A stretch of DNA of 64,000 bases from an uncultured Roseibium sp. (GCF_947494555.1 NZ_CANLVF010000001.1:124001-188000), one strand, 5' to 3'. Counted from the stretch's first letter, positions 8,853 to 18,419 are shown. The notes: generated by a model from the letters alone, not told the origin. Numbers and translations: made by a program.

Positions 8853-9621
8853 CACAAGCCTTCAGGACAACGACACGATGCCGCTCTCCGAGTACCTGGA
8901 AAAGGGCGGAAAGCTGACCTCACCCGGGAATGTCCCGCCGCGATACCGGGCCGAATTGCTGCGGCTCATGTCCTCCTTCGTCGACAGCGAACTTGCCGGT
9001 TCGGCGGGATTTGCCGATGCGATCAACTGGGCACCGGGCCTCAAGGAACGCATAGCCGCAAGCCGGATCACGCTTGAAAAGGTGGACCATGCGGAGCGGG
9101 TTCTCGACCTGATGAGCGATTTTGGCACGGACAAGGCTCTTTATAACCGGGCGCATTCATGGTCGTCGCGTCAACCGCGCGACGTAAATTTAGATCCAAA
9201 ACGCCAGGGCGGGGATATGCGGCTCTCGGTGTTCCACTATCCGCTTCAGAGCTGGACCGACGCCGTTGTCATGAACTCGTTGATGGGCATGGCAACCGTG
9301 CATCAGCTTCAGGAACAGATCCGCACTTCGTATCAGCCGCTTGGCGAGGTGTTTCGCGAAATTCTGCCGCGTGAGAAACGTCACATGGAGCTTGGTCTGG
9401 AAGGGTTTGAGGACCTGCTGAGAGATGCAACACACCGGGCAGAGGTTCAGGCTTCCGTCGATTACTGGATGCCACGCGTCGCCGAGACGTTCGGGGCGGC
9501 GCACTCTGGCCGTTTCGAGCGGCTCAAGAAGATGGGTCTGCGCCACACGGAGAATGAAACGATGCGCGCAGCGTGGAAAGCTGACGCGGATACGCACCTC
9601 AAAGAGCTGAAGCTCAGCTGA
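8842..9621 (+). CDS. PaaA-like ferritin-fold protein with altered iron motif
   Basis: 259 residues, phenylacetic acid catabolic (PaaA/PaaC) family. It lines up with PaaA over the fold: YRAELLR, Glu50, APGLKERIA, FHYPLQSW, and the second ExxH at E178-K-R-H181. At the first motif PaaA has DEAGH, whereas this protein has E79-K-V-D-H83, so the ExxH glutamate is replaced by Lys80 with a Glu one place earlier. It may be a changed oxygenase or a structural partner. It overlaps paaE and precedes paaZ, so it is made with the epoxidase. It is not in the classic E. coli cluster. Function unknown; an inner ATG at 8878 is an alternative start. Confidence 0.8.
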   Translation: MTSDTSLQDNDTMPLSEYLEKGGKLTSPGNVPPRYRAELLRLMSSFVDSELAGSAGFADAINWAPGLKERIAASRITLEKVDHAERVLDLMSDFGTDKALYNRAHSWSSRQPRDVNLDPKRQGGDMRLSVFHYPLQSWTDAVVMNSLMGMATVHQLQEQIRTSYQPLGEVFREILPREKRHMELGLEGFEDLLRDATHRAEVQASVDYWMPRVAETFGAAHSGRFERLKKMGLRHTENETMRAAWKADADTHLKELKLS

Positions 9622-9659
9622 GCGGGGCCTTTGGACCGAAATTCACGAAAGGACGATCC

Positions 9660-11723
9660 ATGAACGGGACGGGCAACACCGCACGGCGGCTGGAAAGCTA
9701 TGTCGAAGGCGCATGGCGAACCGGTGAGGGCGATGGCAAACCGGTGCTGAATGCGGCGACCGGTCAGATCCATGCCCTGATCGGAACGGATGGGCTGGAT
9801 TTCAGGGCCGCGCTCGAGTGGGGCCGCGCTGCGGGTGGCCGGGCTTTGAGAGCGATGACGATCCACGAGCGGGCGCTGTTGTTGAAGGCTGTCGGCCTGA
9901 AACTCATGGAGCAGAAGGAAGAATTCTACCTGGAAAACTTTGCGACCGGTGCGACACGCAAGGACGGTTGGATCGACATCGAGGGTGGCATCGGAACCCT
10001 CCTGACATTTGCTTCCAAGGCCCGGCGTGAGTTGCCCAACACCAAGGTGCTGACCGAAGGGCCGGTCGAACCGCTTTCCCGCGACAGTACCTTTGCGGCC
10101 CAGCATATCCTGACGCCACTGCGCGGCGTTGCCATTCACATCAACGCATTCAACTTCCCTGTCTGGGGCATGCTGGAAAAGATTGCACCCTCGCTGATTG
10201 CCGGGATGCCATGTATTGTCAAACCGGCGTCCCAGACGGCCTATCTGACCGAGCTGGTCGTGCGCCGGATTCTGGAGACAGGGTTGTTGCCCGATGGCGC
10301 GCTGCAGATCGTGACAGGATCGGCGCGCGATCTGCTGGATCATGTCATCGAGCAGGATGTCGTAACCTTCACCGGCTCCGCGTCAACAGGCCAGAAGCTG
10401 AAGTCGGGACCGGCGATCCTGCAGCATTCCGTTCGCTTTACCATGGAAGCGGACAGTCTCAATGCGTCTATCCTTGGTATCGACGCCGGGCCCGGAACGG
10501 AAGAATTCGACCTGTTCGTAAAGGAAGTCTCGCGCGAGATGACGGTCAAGGCAGGTCAGAAATGCACGGCGATCCGACGCGTGATCGTGCCCAAAATGCA
10601 CGAGGGGGCCGTCGTCGAAGCACTTTCCCGGCGACTTGAAGGGACGACCATCGGCTTGCCGGACGACGAGCGGGCACGCATGGGGGCGCTGGTGTCCCTG
10701 AAGGACCGGGAGGATGTCAAATCTAAGGTAGGCATGCTGGCCCAGGAAGCAGAGATCGTATCCGGTTCGCTGAATGAGATCGACCTTGTTTCGGGTGACA
10801 CGGAAACCGGCGCCTTCATGGCTCCCGTTCTACTGCGCTGTGGCAATCCGGTTATTGCCGAAGCCGTTCATTCGGTCGAAGCTTTCGGTCCTGTTGCAAC
10901 CGTCATGGCCTATGAGGACAATGATGAAGCGGTCATACTCGCGCAAAAGGGACGAGGTTCACTGGTGTCGTCGCTATTCACCAATGACAACGCCGTCGCG
11001 CGCGAGGTGGTCACAGGGCTTGCCCCCTTCCACGGGCGGGTTCTGATCGGTAACCGCCGGTCAGCCAAGAGTTCCACCGGGCATGGATCGCCTTTGGCTC
11101 CGCTTGTTCATGGCGGCCCCGGGCGCGCTGGTGGTGGCGAGGAAATGGGCGGGATGCGGGGCGTGAAACATTTCATGCAACGCACCGCCGTACAGGGGGC
11201 ACCCGAATTGCTCTCTGCGGTCACCGGTCAATGGCTGGATGGCGCGCCTGTCAGGGCGGACGTGCATCCGTTCCGCAAATCGCTCGCCGAGTTGACTATC
11301 GGAGATCAGATCGTCACTGAGTCGCGCGAAGTTACGCAGGCAGACGTGGAACACTTTGCGAAGTTCACCGGCGATACGTTCTACGCCCATATGGACAGTG
11401 AGGCGGCGAAGGCGAATCCATTCTTCGATGATCGGGTCGCGCATGGATATCTGATCGCGTCTTTTGCCGCCGGGCTGTTTGTCGACCCGGATCCAGGCCC
11501 GGTTCTGGCGAACTATGGCGTCGACAATCTGAGGTTCCTGACCCCCGTCTATTTCGGCGACAGTCTGAAAGTGCGGTTGACCTGCAAGGAAATCAATCCG
11601 CGCGAGAATGCCGAGCACGGCGAAGTGCGCTGGGATTGCCAGGTGACCAATCAGAATGACGAGGTCGTCGCGCAATACGACGTGCTGACCATGGTGGCAA
11701 AGACGTGGCCGGCTGTTACCTAG
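9660..11723 (+). CDS. paaZ: Bifunctional oxepin-CoA hydrolase / dehydrosuberyl-CoA semialdehyde dehydrogenase
   Basis: 687 residues, normal for PaaZ. Residues about 1-520 are an aldehyde dehydrogenase with catalytic Cys302 in AGQKCTAIRR and a Glu in FTMEADSLN. Residues about 535-685 are an R-specific (MaoC-type) enoyl-CoA hydratase with FTGDTFYAHMD and VAHGY. The hydratase part opens the oxepin ring and the dehydrogenase part oxidises the resulting aldehyde to 3-oxo-5,6-dehydrosuberyl-CoA. Shine-Dalgarno GAAAGGA precedes the ATG. Last clear paa gene of this operon. Confidence 0.95.
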   Translation: MNGTGNTARRLESYVEGAWRTGEGDGKPVLNAATGQIHALIGTDGLDFRAALEWGRAAGGRALRAMTIHERALLLKAVGLKLMEQKEEFYLENFATGATRKDGWIDIEGGIGTLLTFASKARRELPNTKVLTEGPVEPLSRDSTFAAQHILTPLRGVAIHINAFNFPVWGMLEKIAPSLIAGMPCIVKPASQTAYLTELVVRRILETGLLPDGALQIVTGSARDLLDHVIEQDVVTFTGSASTGQKLKSGPAILQHSVRFTMEADSLNASILGIDAGPGTEEFDLFVKEVSREMTVKAGQKCTAIRRVIVPKMHEGAVVEALSRRLEGTTIGLPDDERARMGALVSLKDREDVKSKVGMLAQEAEIVSGSLNEIDLVSGDTETGAFMAPVLLRCGNPVIAEAVHSVEAFGPVATVMAYEDNDEAVILAQKGRGSLVSSLFTNDNAVAREVVTGLAPFHGRVLIGNRRSAKSSTGHGSPLAPLVHGGPGRAGGGEEMGGMRGVKHFMQRTAVQGAPELLSAVTGQWLDGAPVRADVHPFRKSLAELTIGDQIVTESREVTQADVEHFAKFTGDTFYAHMDSEAAKANPFFDDRVAHGYLIASFAAGLFVDPDPGPVLANYGVDNLRFLTPVYFGDSLKVRLTCKEINPRENAEHGEVRWDCQVTNQNDEVVAQYDVLTMVAKTWPAVT

Positions 11724-11854
11724 GATATCCGGTTTGAATGGAACGTTCTGGATAGCCAGTGATGTGTTCGATCAGTCTTTGCGTACCCGGATGGAAACGT
11801 GCAATTTGACCTGCGAGTAAAGGTGCCACAGTTGGGTGTTGAAGAGGTCCTGAA

Positions 11855-12220
11855 TTGATTGCTCATACACATCTGCATGTTAGCGACCTTGCCATGTCAA
11901 AGGCGTTTTACGTGAAGGTTCTCGCAACGCTTGGCTATTCGATCAGTATGGAGCTCGACGATGCCGTCGGCTTCCACGACGGCAAAAACACGGATCTATG
12001 GCTGGTGAACGAACCGGTTGCGCCAACTCATATCGCATTCGAAGCCAAAAGCCGGGAAGAGGTCGAGGCGTTTTACGCGGCCGCTCTGGAGCAAGGTGCG
12101 CGTGACAATGGCGGGCCGGGCTATCGCCCGCAGTACTGGCCGGGGTATTTTGCGGCGTTTGTTTTCGATCCGGACGGACACAATATCGAAGCCGTCTGGT
12201 ACGACAGAAGCAAGATGTGA
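11855..12220 (+). CDS. VOC-family (glyoxalase/bleomycin-resistance fold) protein
   Basis: 121 residues with a TTG start at 11855, supported by GAGG at 11844-11847 and by the typical beginning IAHTHLHVSDLAMSKAFY. One vicinal-oxygen-chelate module: an early His in HTHLHV, a mid segment APTHIAFEAKS and the end VFDPDGHNIEAVW with a metal-type Glu. Such proteins bind a metal and act as isomerases, dioxygenases or resistance proteins; which one cannot be told. It lies 131 bases after paaZ in the same direction, so a link with aromatic metabolism is possible but unproven. Confidence 0.75.
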   Translation: MIAHTHLHVSDLAMSKAFYVKVLATLGYSISMELDDAVGFHDGKNTDLWLVNEPVAPTHIAFEAKSREEVEAFYAAALEQGARDNGGPGYRPQYWPGYFAAFVFDPDGHNIEAVWYDRSKM

Positions 12221-12373
12221 CAGCCGCGATGACCTCTTCAAAGTAGGGGAGTGAGACCTCCCAGCCTATGTGAATACCACGTTGTGTAAAGGCCCTTGTT
12301 ATTGCTGAGGCGGCAACATTGGTTGATGCGGTTGCAGCGACATCCCACACGATAAGGCCCTCATCTGTGGATC

Positions 12374-12404
12374 AAAAAAATCGGCCGGTACGAAACCGGC
12401 CGAT
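12374..12404 (-). terminator. Rho-independent terminator of phoX
   Basis: Ten-base-pair stem ATCGGCCGGT / ACCGGCCGAT with a 5-base loop, followed on the minus strand by a run of seven T. It lies 25 bases after the phoX stop codon. Confidence 0.85.
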
Positions 12405-12428
12405 CGTTTTATGTAGCAAGTGCAAGGA

Positions 12429-14327
12429 CTATCCGACGAGACCGCCGTCTTCACGCGTAACAGCGATGATCGCAGACCGCGGAACGGAATCGCCGCCTCC
12501 CGGCCAGTGGCTGTTGCCACGCTCGCCCGGATGCTGAATGCCGACAAACATCGTCCGACGATCCGGGCTCCAGATCAGGCCAGTGATCTCACACTCGTTC
12601 GGACCGACCATGAAGCGGCGGATCTCGCCAGTGACCGGGTCGCCCGCAAGCATCTGGTTATTGCCGTGACCAGCAAAATCGCCCTCGTTCTTGTAGCTGC
12701 CGTCCGTCTGGATCCACAACAGACCGTTGTCATCGAAAGCCAAGCCATCCGGCGAGTTGAACATGTTGTCAGCGTTGACGTTCGAGGACCCGGCATAAGC
12801 GTCGGAGTGAACCGTCGGGTTGCCGGCGAGCACGTAAAGGTCCCAGGTGAAACCCGGTGCCGTGTGGTCGCCAGCGTCCGGACGCCAGCGGACGATCTGA
12901 CCGTAGTTGTTCTCGTCACGCGGGTTGGGTCCGTTTGCGGCAGTGTCGTCACCCCCGGCATTTGGCTTTACGCCGCGGTTCTTGTTGTTGGTCAGGCAGC
13001 AATAAACCTCCGGTGCCTTTGGATTGGCGGCAACCCATTCCGGACGGTCCATCGTGGTCGCGCCGACAGCGGAGGCAGCCTGACGGGTGTGAATGTGGAT
13101 CTCTGCCTGATCCATACCTGTTGTTTCCGGGGTGAGGGCAACCCAAGCGCCGGTGCCGTTGTCGCTGAACTTGGCGACATAGAGTACCCCGTCGCTCAGG
13201 AGGTCGTCGGTCGGTGCGCCGGGAGCATAGGCACCGTTGGAGACGTAGCGGTAGACAAATTCGCCACGCTCATCGTCACCCATGTAGACCACCACACGAC
13301 CGTCGTTGTTGATGACGGTTTCGGCGTTCTCGTGCTTGAAGCGGCCGAGAGCGGTGCGCTTTTTCGGTGCCGACGCCGGATCTGTCGGATCGATCTCAAC
13401 CACATAGCCGGCACGGTTCGGCTCGTTCGGATGCTTGGCGACATCGAAACGCTCGTCGATTTCCGCCCAGCCGTAGCCCCAGTCCGTGGTGTTGACGCCG
13501 TAACGCTTCATGGCCGGCGTGATCGACTTCGGGTTGTCGTCCTTGACGTCTTCGCTGGAGGAGAAATACCCGTTGAAGTTTTCCTCGCAAGCAAGATAGG
13601 TGCCCCAGGGCGTGGCACCATTACCGCAGTTGTTCCAGGTGCCGAGCGTTTTGGTTCCGGTCGGATCGGCATCGGTCTTCATCAGGTCATGTCCGGCCGC
13701 CGGTCCGGTCAGCTCCATTTCGGTCTTCGGCGTGATACGACGGTTATAGGGGCTGTCCTTGACCATCTGCCACTTGCCGTCAATGAAGGCAATTTCGACC
13801 ACGGAGACACCGTGCGCCATCATGCCTTTTGCGATTTCATCCTCGCCGACAAGACGGCCGTCCTCGGCTTTGGTCGAAATGATCGAGCGGTTTGTGTATT
13901 CGTTGTTCACGACAAGCAGAAGCTTGCCATCATGTGCGAACACATCCATGCCGTCGGTGTTATCGCCAAATGCACGTTCCTGGCTCGCGGCTGTTCCGCG
14001 CGTCGCCTGGTCGAATTCAGGCGCGTCGGACCACAGCGGGTCGCCCCATTGGATCATCACGTCGACCTTGTAGCCGTCCGGTACGATCACGTCGTCAGCA
14101 GTGGATGTACTGATCTGATCGAACGCGAAACGGCCGGAGGCAGCCTTTGCGATGCCGGCGGTGCCGCCGAGCGCGGCGAAGCTGCCGAATGCGAGGACGC
14201 CGCCCATGAATCCGCGACGGCTTAGGGCTGTTTCAACAATCCGGTCGAAATCGTTTTCTTCCGGGCGCGGGTTCATCACTTCGTCGAAATCGTCGAAAGA
14301 GAGCGTGTGATTCTCGTTGTCTTTCAT
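12429..14327 (-). CDS. phoX: PhoX-type Tat-exported alkaline phosphatase (DUF839)
   Basis: 632 residues. The N-terminus has a Tat signal: twin arginines R37-R38 in SRRGFMGGV, a hydrophobic stretch and an AKA-A cleavage site, so the folded protein is exported to the periplasm. The body matches the PhoX/DUF839 family: LACEENFNGYF, GWAEIDERFDV, VVYMGDDERGEFVYRY and the C-terminal FVGIQHPGERG. PhoX enzymes are calcium-dependent monoesterases (iron cofactor in studied members) that release phosphate, common in marine bacteria. A strong terminator follows. The long antisense reading frame over this gene is a shadow. Confidence 0.9.
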   Translation of the reverse strand: MKDNENHTLSFDDFDEVMNPRPEENDFDRIVETALSRRGFMGGVLAFGSFAALGGTAGIAKAASGRFAFDQISTSTADDVIVPDGYKVDVMIQWGDPLWSDAPEFDQATRGTAASQERAFGDNTDGMDVFAHDGKLLLVVNNEYTNRSIISTKAEDGRLVGEDEIAKGMMAHGVSVVEIAFIDGKWQMVKDSPYNRRITPKTEMELTGPAAGHDLMKTDADPTGTKTLGTWNNCGNGATPWGTYLACEENFNGYFSSSEDVKDDNPKSITPAMKRYGVNTTDWGYGWAEIDERFDVAKHPNEPNRAGYVVEIDPTDPASAPKKRTALGRFKHENAETVINNDGRVVVYMGDDERGEFVYRYVSNGAYAPGAPTDDLLSDGVLYVAKFSDNGTGAWVALTPETTGMDQAEIHIHTRQAASAVGATTMDRPEWVAANPKAPEVYCCLTNNKNRGVKPNAGGDDTAANGPNPRDENNYGQIVRWRPDAGDHTAPGFTWDLYVLAGNPTVHSDAYAGSSNVNADNMFNSPDGLAFDDNGLLWIQTDGSYKNEGDFAGHGNNQMLAGDPVTGEIRRFMVGPNECEITGLIWSPDRRTMFVGIQHPGERGNSHWPGGGDSVPRSAIIAVTREDGGLVG

Positions 14328-14907
14328 GAGTCTTCCCTGCTGGCTACTGTATGAAATTAGCTGGCTCTTGCGTTACTGGACACCATTTGGCGGACCCCGT
14401 CTTTCAGACGCGCACACCTTTCCAGGAACCTGAAATTGCGTGCCCCGCGTCCGTCCGGCGAATGGACCGTACCACAGAGGAGTCATGGTATAGCGTGAGT
14501 TTTTTTTAACTTTAATGACGGTCTCAAAAGTTGTCACTACCACTGGTAACTTTTCCGGCTAAATACTGAGCTTGATTTCAACCTTCAGGAAGAGCTCTGA
14601 AGTGAAAAATAATTTTAAATCAATGGTTTATTTCCTATTTCATTCGAAGCATCAAAGTCGCAAATCTGCCTGAGCAAGCAGCAATCGCGACACCTGAATA
14701 CCCTGAATTGTCATTAAACTGTCATTTAGGTGCCGTCGCGTGAGGAAAAATCGCTGCGCGACTATCCAGATTGGAAAATCGGAGGCGCGGTGAACAGAAA
14801 AACCTAACTGAATGGTGCGTGCTCACGCGGCATTGATTTCCGAAGTGAGCTGCAATTGTTAGTCTTGTCAAACGGTCGAGGGCTGCCCGCCCGTAGGCCG
14901 GATCGAG
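14328..14907. other. 580-base divergent intergenic region with a Pho-box-like repeat
   Basis: AT-rich interval between phoX (minus) and the reductase gene (plus). No convincing coding sequence. The main signal is the Pho-box-like direct repeat at 14708-14726, given separately. Confidence 0.6.
14708..14726 (+). promoter_or_regulatory. Pho-box-like PhoB site
   Basis: TTGTCATTAAACTGTCATT holds two TGTCAT units 11 bases apart with an AT-rich spacer, matching the PhoB consensus almost exactly. The repeats read on the plus strand, towards the reductase gene, although the obvious phosphate gene here is phoX, whose start is about 380 bases away on the other side. Confidence 0.6.
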
Positions 14908-16089
14908 ATGCCCGCCCAACTGTTCAATTTGCAATCAACCGACGGATCAAACTTGGCAACCCTTTTTTCTGATTTCAAACTTCGTGACATCACATTCAAG
15001 AACCGCATCGCCGTCTCCCCAATGAGCCAGTATCGATCGGTTGACGGATATGCAAATGACTGGCATCTCGTTCATCTCGGACGATTTGCGATTGGTGGTG
15101 CCGGTCTGGTCTATGCAGAAGCAACCGCTGTCGAGAAAGACGGACGCAGGACCCATGGGGATCTGGGCCTATGGGACGATGCGCAAGTTGATCAACTCAC
15201 ACCCGTAACCCGATTCATCGAACGCGAGGGTGCCGTGCCCGGCATTCAATTCGGTCATGCGGGCCGGAAAGCTTCCGAGCGCCGTCCATGGCACGGCGAG
15301 ACGCCAGTCGATGAAGGGGACACTGCCGAACGAGGTGAACATCCGTGGCCGGCCATCGCTCCTTCCGCAATCCCCTATGCCGACGGATGGCCGGTTCCTG
15401 AGGAAATGTCGGAAGCCGATATACTGCGGGTCGTGGAGTCTTTCGGGGCGGCAGCCCGCCGGTCCTACGCGGCGGGCTTCAAAATCATTGAGATCTATGC
15501 CGCGCATGGTTTTCTGGTCCATCAGTTTCTGTCTCCGGTTGCCAATAAGCGCACGGATCGCTGGGGCGGCAGTGCGGAAAACCGGATGCGGTTTGCGATT
15601 GAGGTTGCCCGGTCCGTGCGCGCTAACTGGCCGGAGGGTTATCCGCTTGCGTTCAGGCTTTCCGCAACGGACTGGCTTGAAGACGGCATCGAAGTTGAAG
15701 ATACCGTTCGAACGGCAAAGGCGCTGAAGGCCGAAGGCGTTGACATGATTGACTGTTCGAGCGGTGGCATCGGCGGCAAGGAACGTCCGCGGCGAATGGT
15801 GATTGAGGAAGGCTTTCAAACACCCTTTGCCGAAAGAATCCGTAAGGAAGCGGATATTGCAACGATGGCTGTCGGCTTCTTGTGGGGTGCGGAGCATTGC
15901 GAGGAGATCGTGGCATCCGGCAGGGCAGACATGATCGCGGTTGCCCGGGAGTTGCTCGACGATCCGAATTGGCCACTACATGTCGCTGCGAGGCTCGGAG
16001 CTGATGAGGGACATTCCTTGTGGCCGATTGAATCCGGCTGGTGGCTGATGAAACGGGAACGCCTCTTGAAGAAACTGGGTCTGCGATGA
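14908..16089 (+). CDS. NADH:flavin oxidoreductase, old yellow enzyme family
   Basis: 393 residues. YqjM-like old yellow enzyme: start LFSDFKLRDITFKNRIAVSP with MSQY, the FMN and substrate part IQFGHAGRKAS, then IEIYAAHGFLVHQFLSP, NKRTDRWGGSAENRMRF and the C-terminal MAVGFLWGAE. FMN-dependent enzymes of this class reduce activated C=C bonds using NADPH; true substrates are usually unknown. Cytosolic. Alone in its transcription unit, preceded by the Pho-box-like repeat. The ATG at 14908 gives a short N-terminal extension before the usual start; an inner start near 14953 is possible. Confidence 0.88.
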   Translation: MPAQLFNLQSTDGSNLATLFSDFKLRDITFKNRIAVSPMSQYRSVDGYANDWHLVHLGRFAIGGAGLVYAEATAVEKDGRRTHGDLGLWDDAQVDQLTPVTRFIEREGAVPGIQFGHAGRKASERRPWHGETPVDEGDTAERGEHPWPAIAPSAIPYADGWPVPEEMSEADILRVVESFGAAARRSYAAGFKIIEIYAAHGFLVHQFLSPVANKRTDRWGGSAENRMRFAIEVARSVRANWPEGYPLAFRLSATDWLEDGIEVEDTVRTAKALKAEGVDMIDCSSGGIGGKERPRRMVIEEGFQTPFAERIRKEADIATMAVGFLWGAEHCEEIVASGRADMIAVARELLDDPNWPLHVAARLGADEGHSLWPIESGWWLMKRERLLKKLGLR

Positions 16090-16277
16090 GCTAAAAATGA
16101 TCGTGCGGAACCCTCGTTTTGGTGGTTTTTTGGCTGATAGCTACCTGATTCTTCGAAAAAATCTTGATCCGCCCAGGGCCCCTCTGCTGGCCTAAAGTGC
16201 ACTAGGCGCTTGAAATCATGCTGCTAGGTTTGAGGGTCTGGGCGTGAAGGGGCAGTCGATGTTCCAGGGAGGGCGAA

Positions 16278-16835
16278 ATGCGGGCAGGCTTCTATTGGAT
16301 GTTGCTTTTGGTTCCGGGTTTTCTTCCGGAACCTGCAGACGCACTGCCTCTTGAAGGTGAAAAAACGATCAAGCTGGTGGATCAGCGCGGAGAAGGTCAT
16401 CCCGTTGCGACGGTCACTTTCAGTCAAGCGGGCGATAGCGTGACCTATCAGATCGTCTGGATGGACGATGTGTTTTCAGATCATTTCCTCTCCATGCGGC
16501 CGTTCAAATGCTTTGAAGGGCCGGCGAAATACTGGTGCCGCGTGCCTTATCCCTATGAGATAAAACGCACTGTTTCAGGTCAGGACCTTACCGACCTTGA
16601 GTATGATTTGCTCTTTGTCTGGAAGGGGGCGACAGAGTACGGCATCAATCTCTGGAACGGAGTTTACTACAAACTCGAATCCCAGGACGACCGGCTCCTT
16701 GGAACGCTTCATGAAATGGACATGGACAAACTCGGTGTACCACCCGAGCCTGGAGACTTGAGGCCAATTCGCGACGTTGATCTCGAGGAGGGTTATGTTG
16801 AGAGCAACTGGTTGCCGAAGCTTGTGATTGAATGA
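16278..16835 (+). CDS. Hypothetical secreted protein
   Basis: 185 residues with a clear signal peptide (MRAGFYWMLLLVPGFLPEPADA). The mature part is acidic with two Cys close together (FKCFEGPAKYWCRVPYPYEI), possibly a disulfide, and ends in a Pro/Glu-rich section. No family recognised. Expected in the periplasm. It stands alone, convergent with the TIGR01777 gene. GGGAGGG lies before the ATG. Confidence 0.65.
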   Translation: MRAGFYWMLLLVPGFLPEPADALPLEGEKTIKLVDQRGEGHPVATVTFSQAGDSVTYQIVWMDDVFSDHFLSMRPFKCFEGPAKYWCRVPYPYEIKRTVSGQDLTDLEYDLLFVWKGATEYGINLWNGVYYKLESQDDRLLGTLHEMDMDKLGVPPEPGDLRPIRDVDLEEGYVESNWLPKLVIE

Positions 16836-16837
16836 GC

Positions 16838-16872
16838 AGAGCTGGCAGTCCCTGCAACGGGCCGCCAGCTCT
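16838..16872. terminator. Possible bidirectional terminator hairpin
   Basis: Perfect 9-base inverted repeat AGAGCTGGC / GCCAGCTCT between two convergent genes, 3 bases after the plus-strand stop. No clear T run, so termination strength is uncertain. Confidence 0.35.
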
Positions 16873-16922
16873 TCAGAATGGCGATCAGGAATTGGTGTTG
16901 ATCGCTTAAGCCGAACCGTTTG

Positions 16923-18419
16923 CTATCGAAGCGCGACGCCAATTTCCCGGTTCGGTTTACTTTTTGAACCTGTTGTGGAACCAGTGATTGACCTCAACAT
17001 CGGCTCCAGCTTCGGATGCCGGAATACGAATCCTTGATCGAGAAGCCGCTTCGGCACGACCCGCTGGCTGGCGAGCATGGTTTCGCGCGCCATGTCACCA
17101 AGAGCCGTTGACAGCAGCCAGGCCGGGATGCGCAAAAATGCGGGCCGGGTCAAGGCGCGCGCGAGCGCTCTTGTAAACACGGCATTGCGAACCGGCTCCG
17201 GTGCGGTGGCGTTGACAGGGCTTTCAAGGCGTTTGTTTGTCATGGCATACGCGATCACACGAACGAGGTCGTCTCTTTCGATCCAGGACATCCATTGCCC
17301 GCCATTTCCCAACTTAGTGCCACCGCCAAATTCGAACGGCGTCAGGAGCCTCGCCAGCATGCCGCCGTCGACCCCGAGCACGAGGCCGATGCGCAAAGCA
17401 ACCACGCGGACACCGTGCTCCGATATCTTCATGGCTGCCTGTTCCCACTTTTCGCAGACTTCATGTGTGAACGCGGGTGCAGATGTTGCGCTCTCCGTCA
17501 GAACTTCGTCGCCGCGCAGGCCATACCAGCCAATGGCGGACCCGCTTATAAGACAGTCCGGTTTGATTTCCAGGCGCTCGATCAGTTCGTTAAGCGCGCT
17601 GGTCATGGCGATGCGGGAGACGATGATCTGCTCGCGCTTTCTGGAAGTCCAAAGCCCATTTGCGATCGGATCTCCGGCAAGATTGACGATCGCATCCACG
17701 CGGTCTTTGGAGTGGATTTGGCCAAGGTTGGAAATCACGCGGACCGGATGCGAAAGCAGTTCCGCCTTACGCAGATCCCGCGTCAGGACTGTCACGGAAT
17801 GGCCTGCGGCGACAAGTGCTTCCACCAGCCGCACGCCGATGAAGCCGGTGCCCCCGGTAACGAGAACGTGCCGGCGCGGGGGCAGAACAGAAACCAGCTC
17901 CGCTGCGTCAGGCTTCAGGAGCCGCTCACTGCGGGACGCAGCGAGCAGGTCGCGTGCGGAAAACACGGCAACGCCGAGGGCGGCGATGCTCGCCATGACA
18001 CTCCACCAGCCATAGCCGACGGGCACCATTGCGCTTGGCAGGAACAACCATTGCCAAAGAATGGGTGCCAGCAGGGCCAGAATGGCTCCATAATTCAAGG
18101 TCAGCAAAGTGTGGTTGATACGCTCCGTCCAGGGAAGCTTGCGGGTGAGATCCTCCTCGACGAAGTCCCAGAGCGTGATGATGACTTCCAGCGCCAGAAT
18201 TGCCGCGAAGAGCAAAGTGAATACGCCATGCGGCTCTGTCCACGCGAATGTCAGAGAGATCACGGCGTAAAAGAAGTTGCGAATGCCGTGCAGGCGCAGT
18301 TCCAGTTTCTGCGAGGCTCGCCAGGCCAGGCGCTCGGTAACTTCGTGGTGCACGAGTGTATCAAACAGACCCATGGCAATCTGTACGGAAATCAGGGTCC
18401 AGAGAAGCGGATCAGTCAT
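16923..18419 (-). CDS. Membrane-anchored TIGR01777-family epimerase-like SDR
   Basis: 498 residues in two parts. Residues 1-160 hold about four or five membrane helices with a His-rich beginning (TLVHHEVTERLAW). Residues about 185-495 are an extended short-chain dehydrogenase: NAD(P)-binding GGTGFIGVRLVEAL, then SGSAIGWYG and the family-typical WMSWIERDDLVRVI. TIGR01777 proteins (YfcH-like) are putative sugar-nucleotide epimerases of unknown substrate; fusion to a membrane module is less usual. Its start overlaps the DUF4166 stop by four bases. Confidence 0.85.
   Translation of the reverse strand: MTDPLLWTLISVQIAMGLFDTLVHHEVTERLAWRASQKLELRLHGIRNFFYAVISLTFAWTEPHGVFTLLFAAILALEVIITLWDFVEEDLTRKLPWTERINHTLLTLNYGAILALLAPILWQWLFLPSAMVPVGYGWWSVMASIAALGVAVFSARDLLAASRSERLLKPDAAELVSVLPPRRHVLVTGGTGFIGVRLVEALVAAGHSVTVLTRDLRKAELLSHPVRVISNLGQIHSKDRVDAIVNLAGDPIANGLWTSRKREQIIVSRIAMTSALNELIERLEIKPDCLISGSAIGWYGLRGDEVLTESATSAPAFTHEVCEKWEQAAMKISEHGVRVVALRIGLVLGVDGGMLARLLTPFEFGGGTKLGNGGQWMSWIERDDLVRVIAYAMTNKRLESPVNATAPEPVRNAVFTRALARALTRPAFLRIPAWLLSTALGDMARETMLASQRVVPKRLLDQGFVFRHPKLEPMLRSITGSTTGSKSKPNREIGVALR

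Noticed and set aside
12420..14225. 601-codon open frame opposite phoX
   Set aside because: It is the antisense shadow of a strongly supported phoX gene in GC-rich DNA; its product is low-complexity Val/Arg/Gly and no ribosome site is visible.
14500..14540. Possible second Pho-type site nearer phoX (CCGTCATTAAAG on the minus strand)
   Set aside because: Only one half-site fits; the second repeat is too poor to claim.
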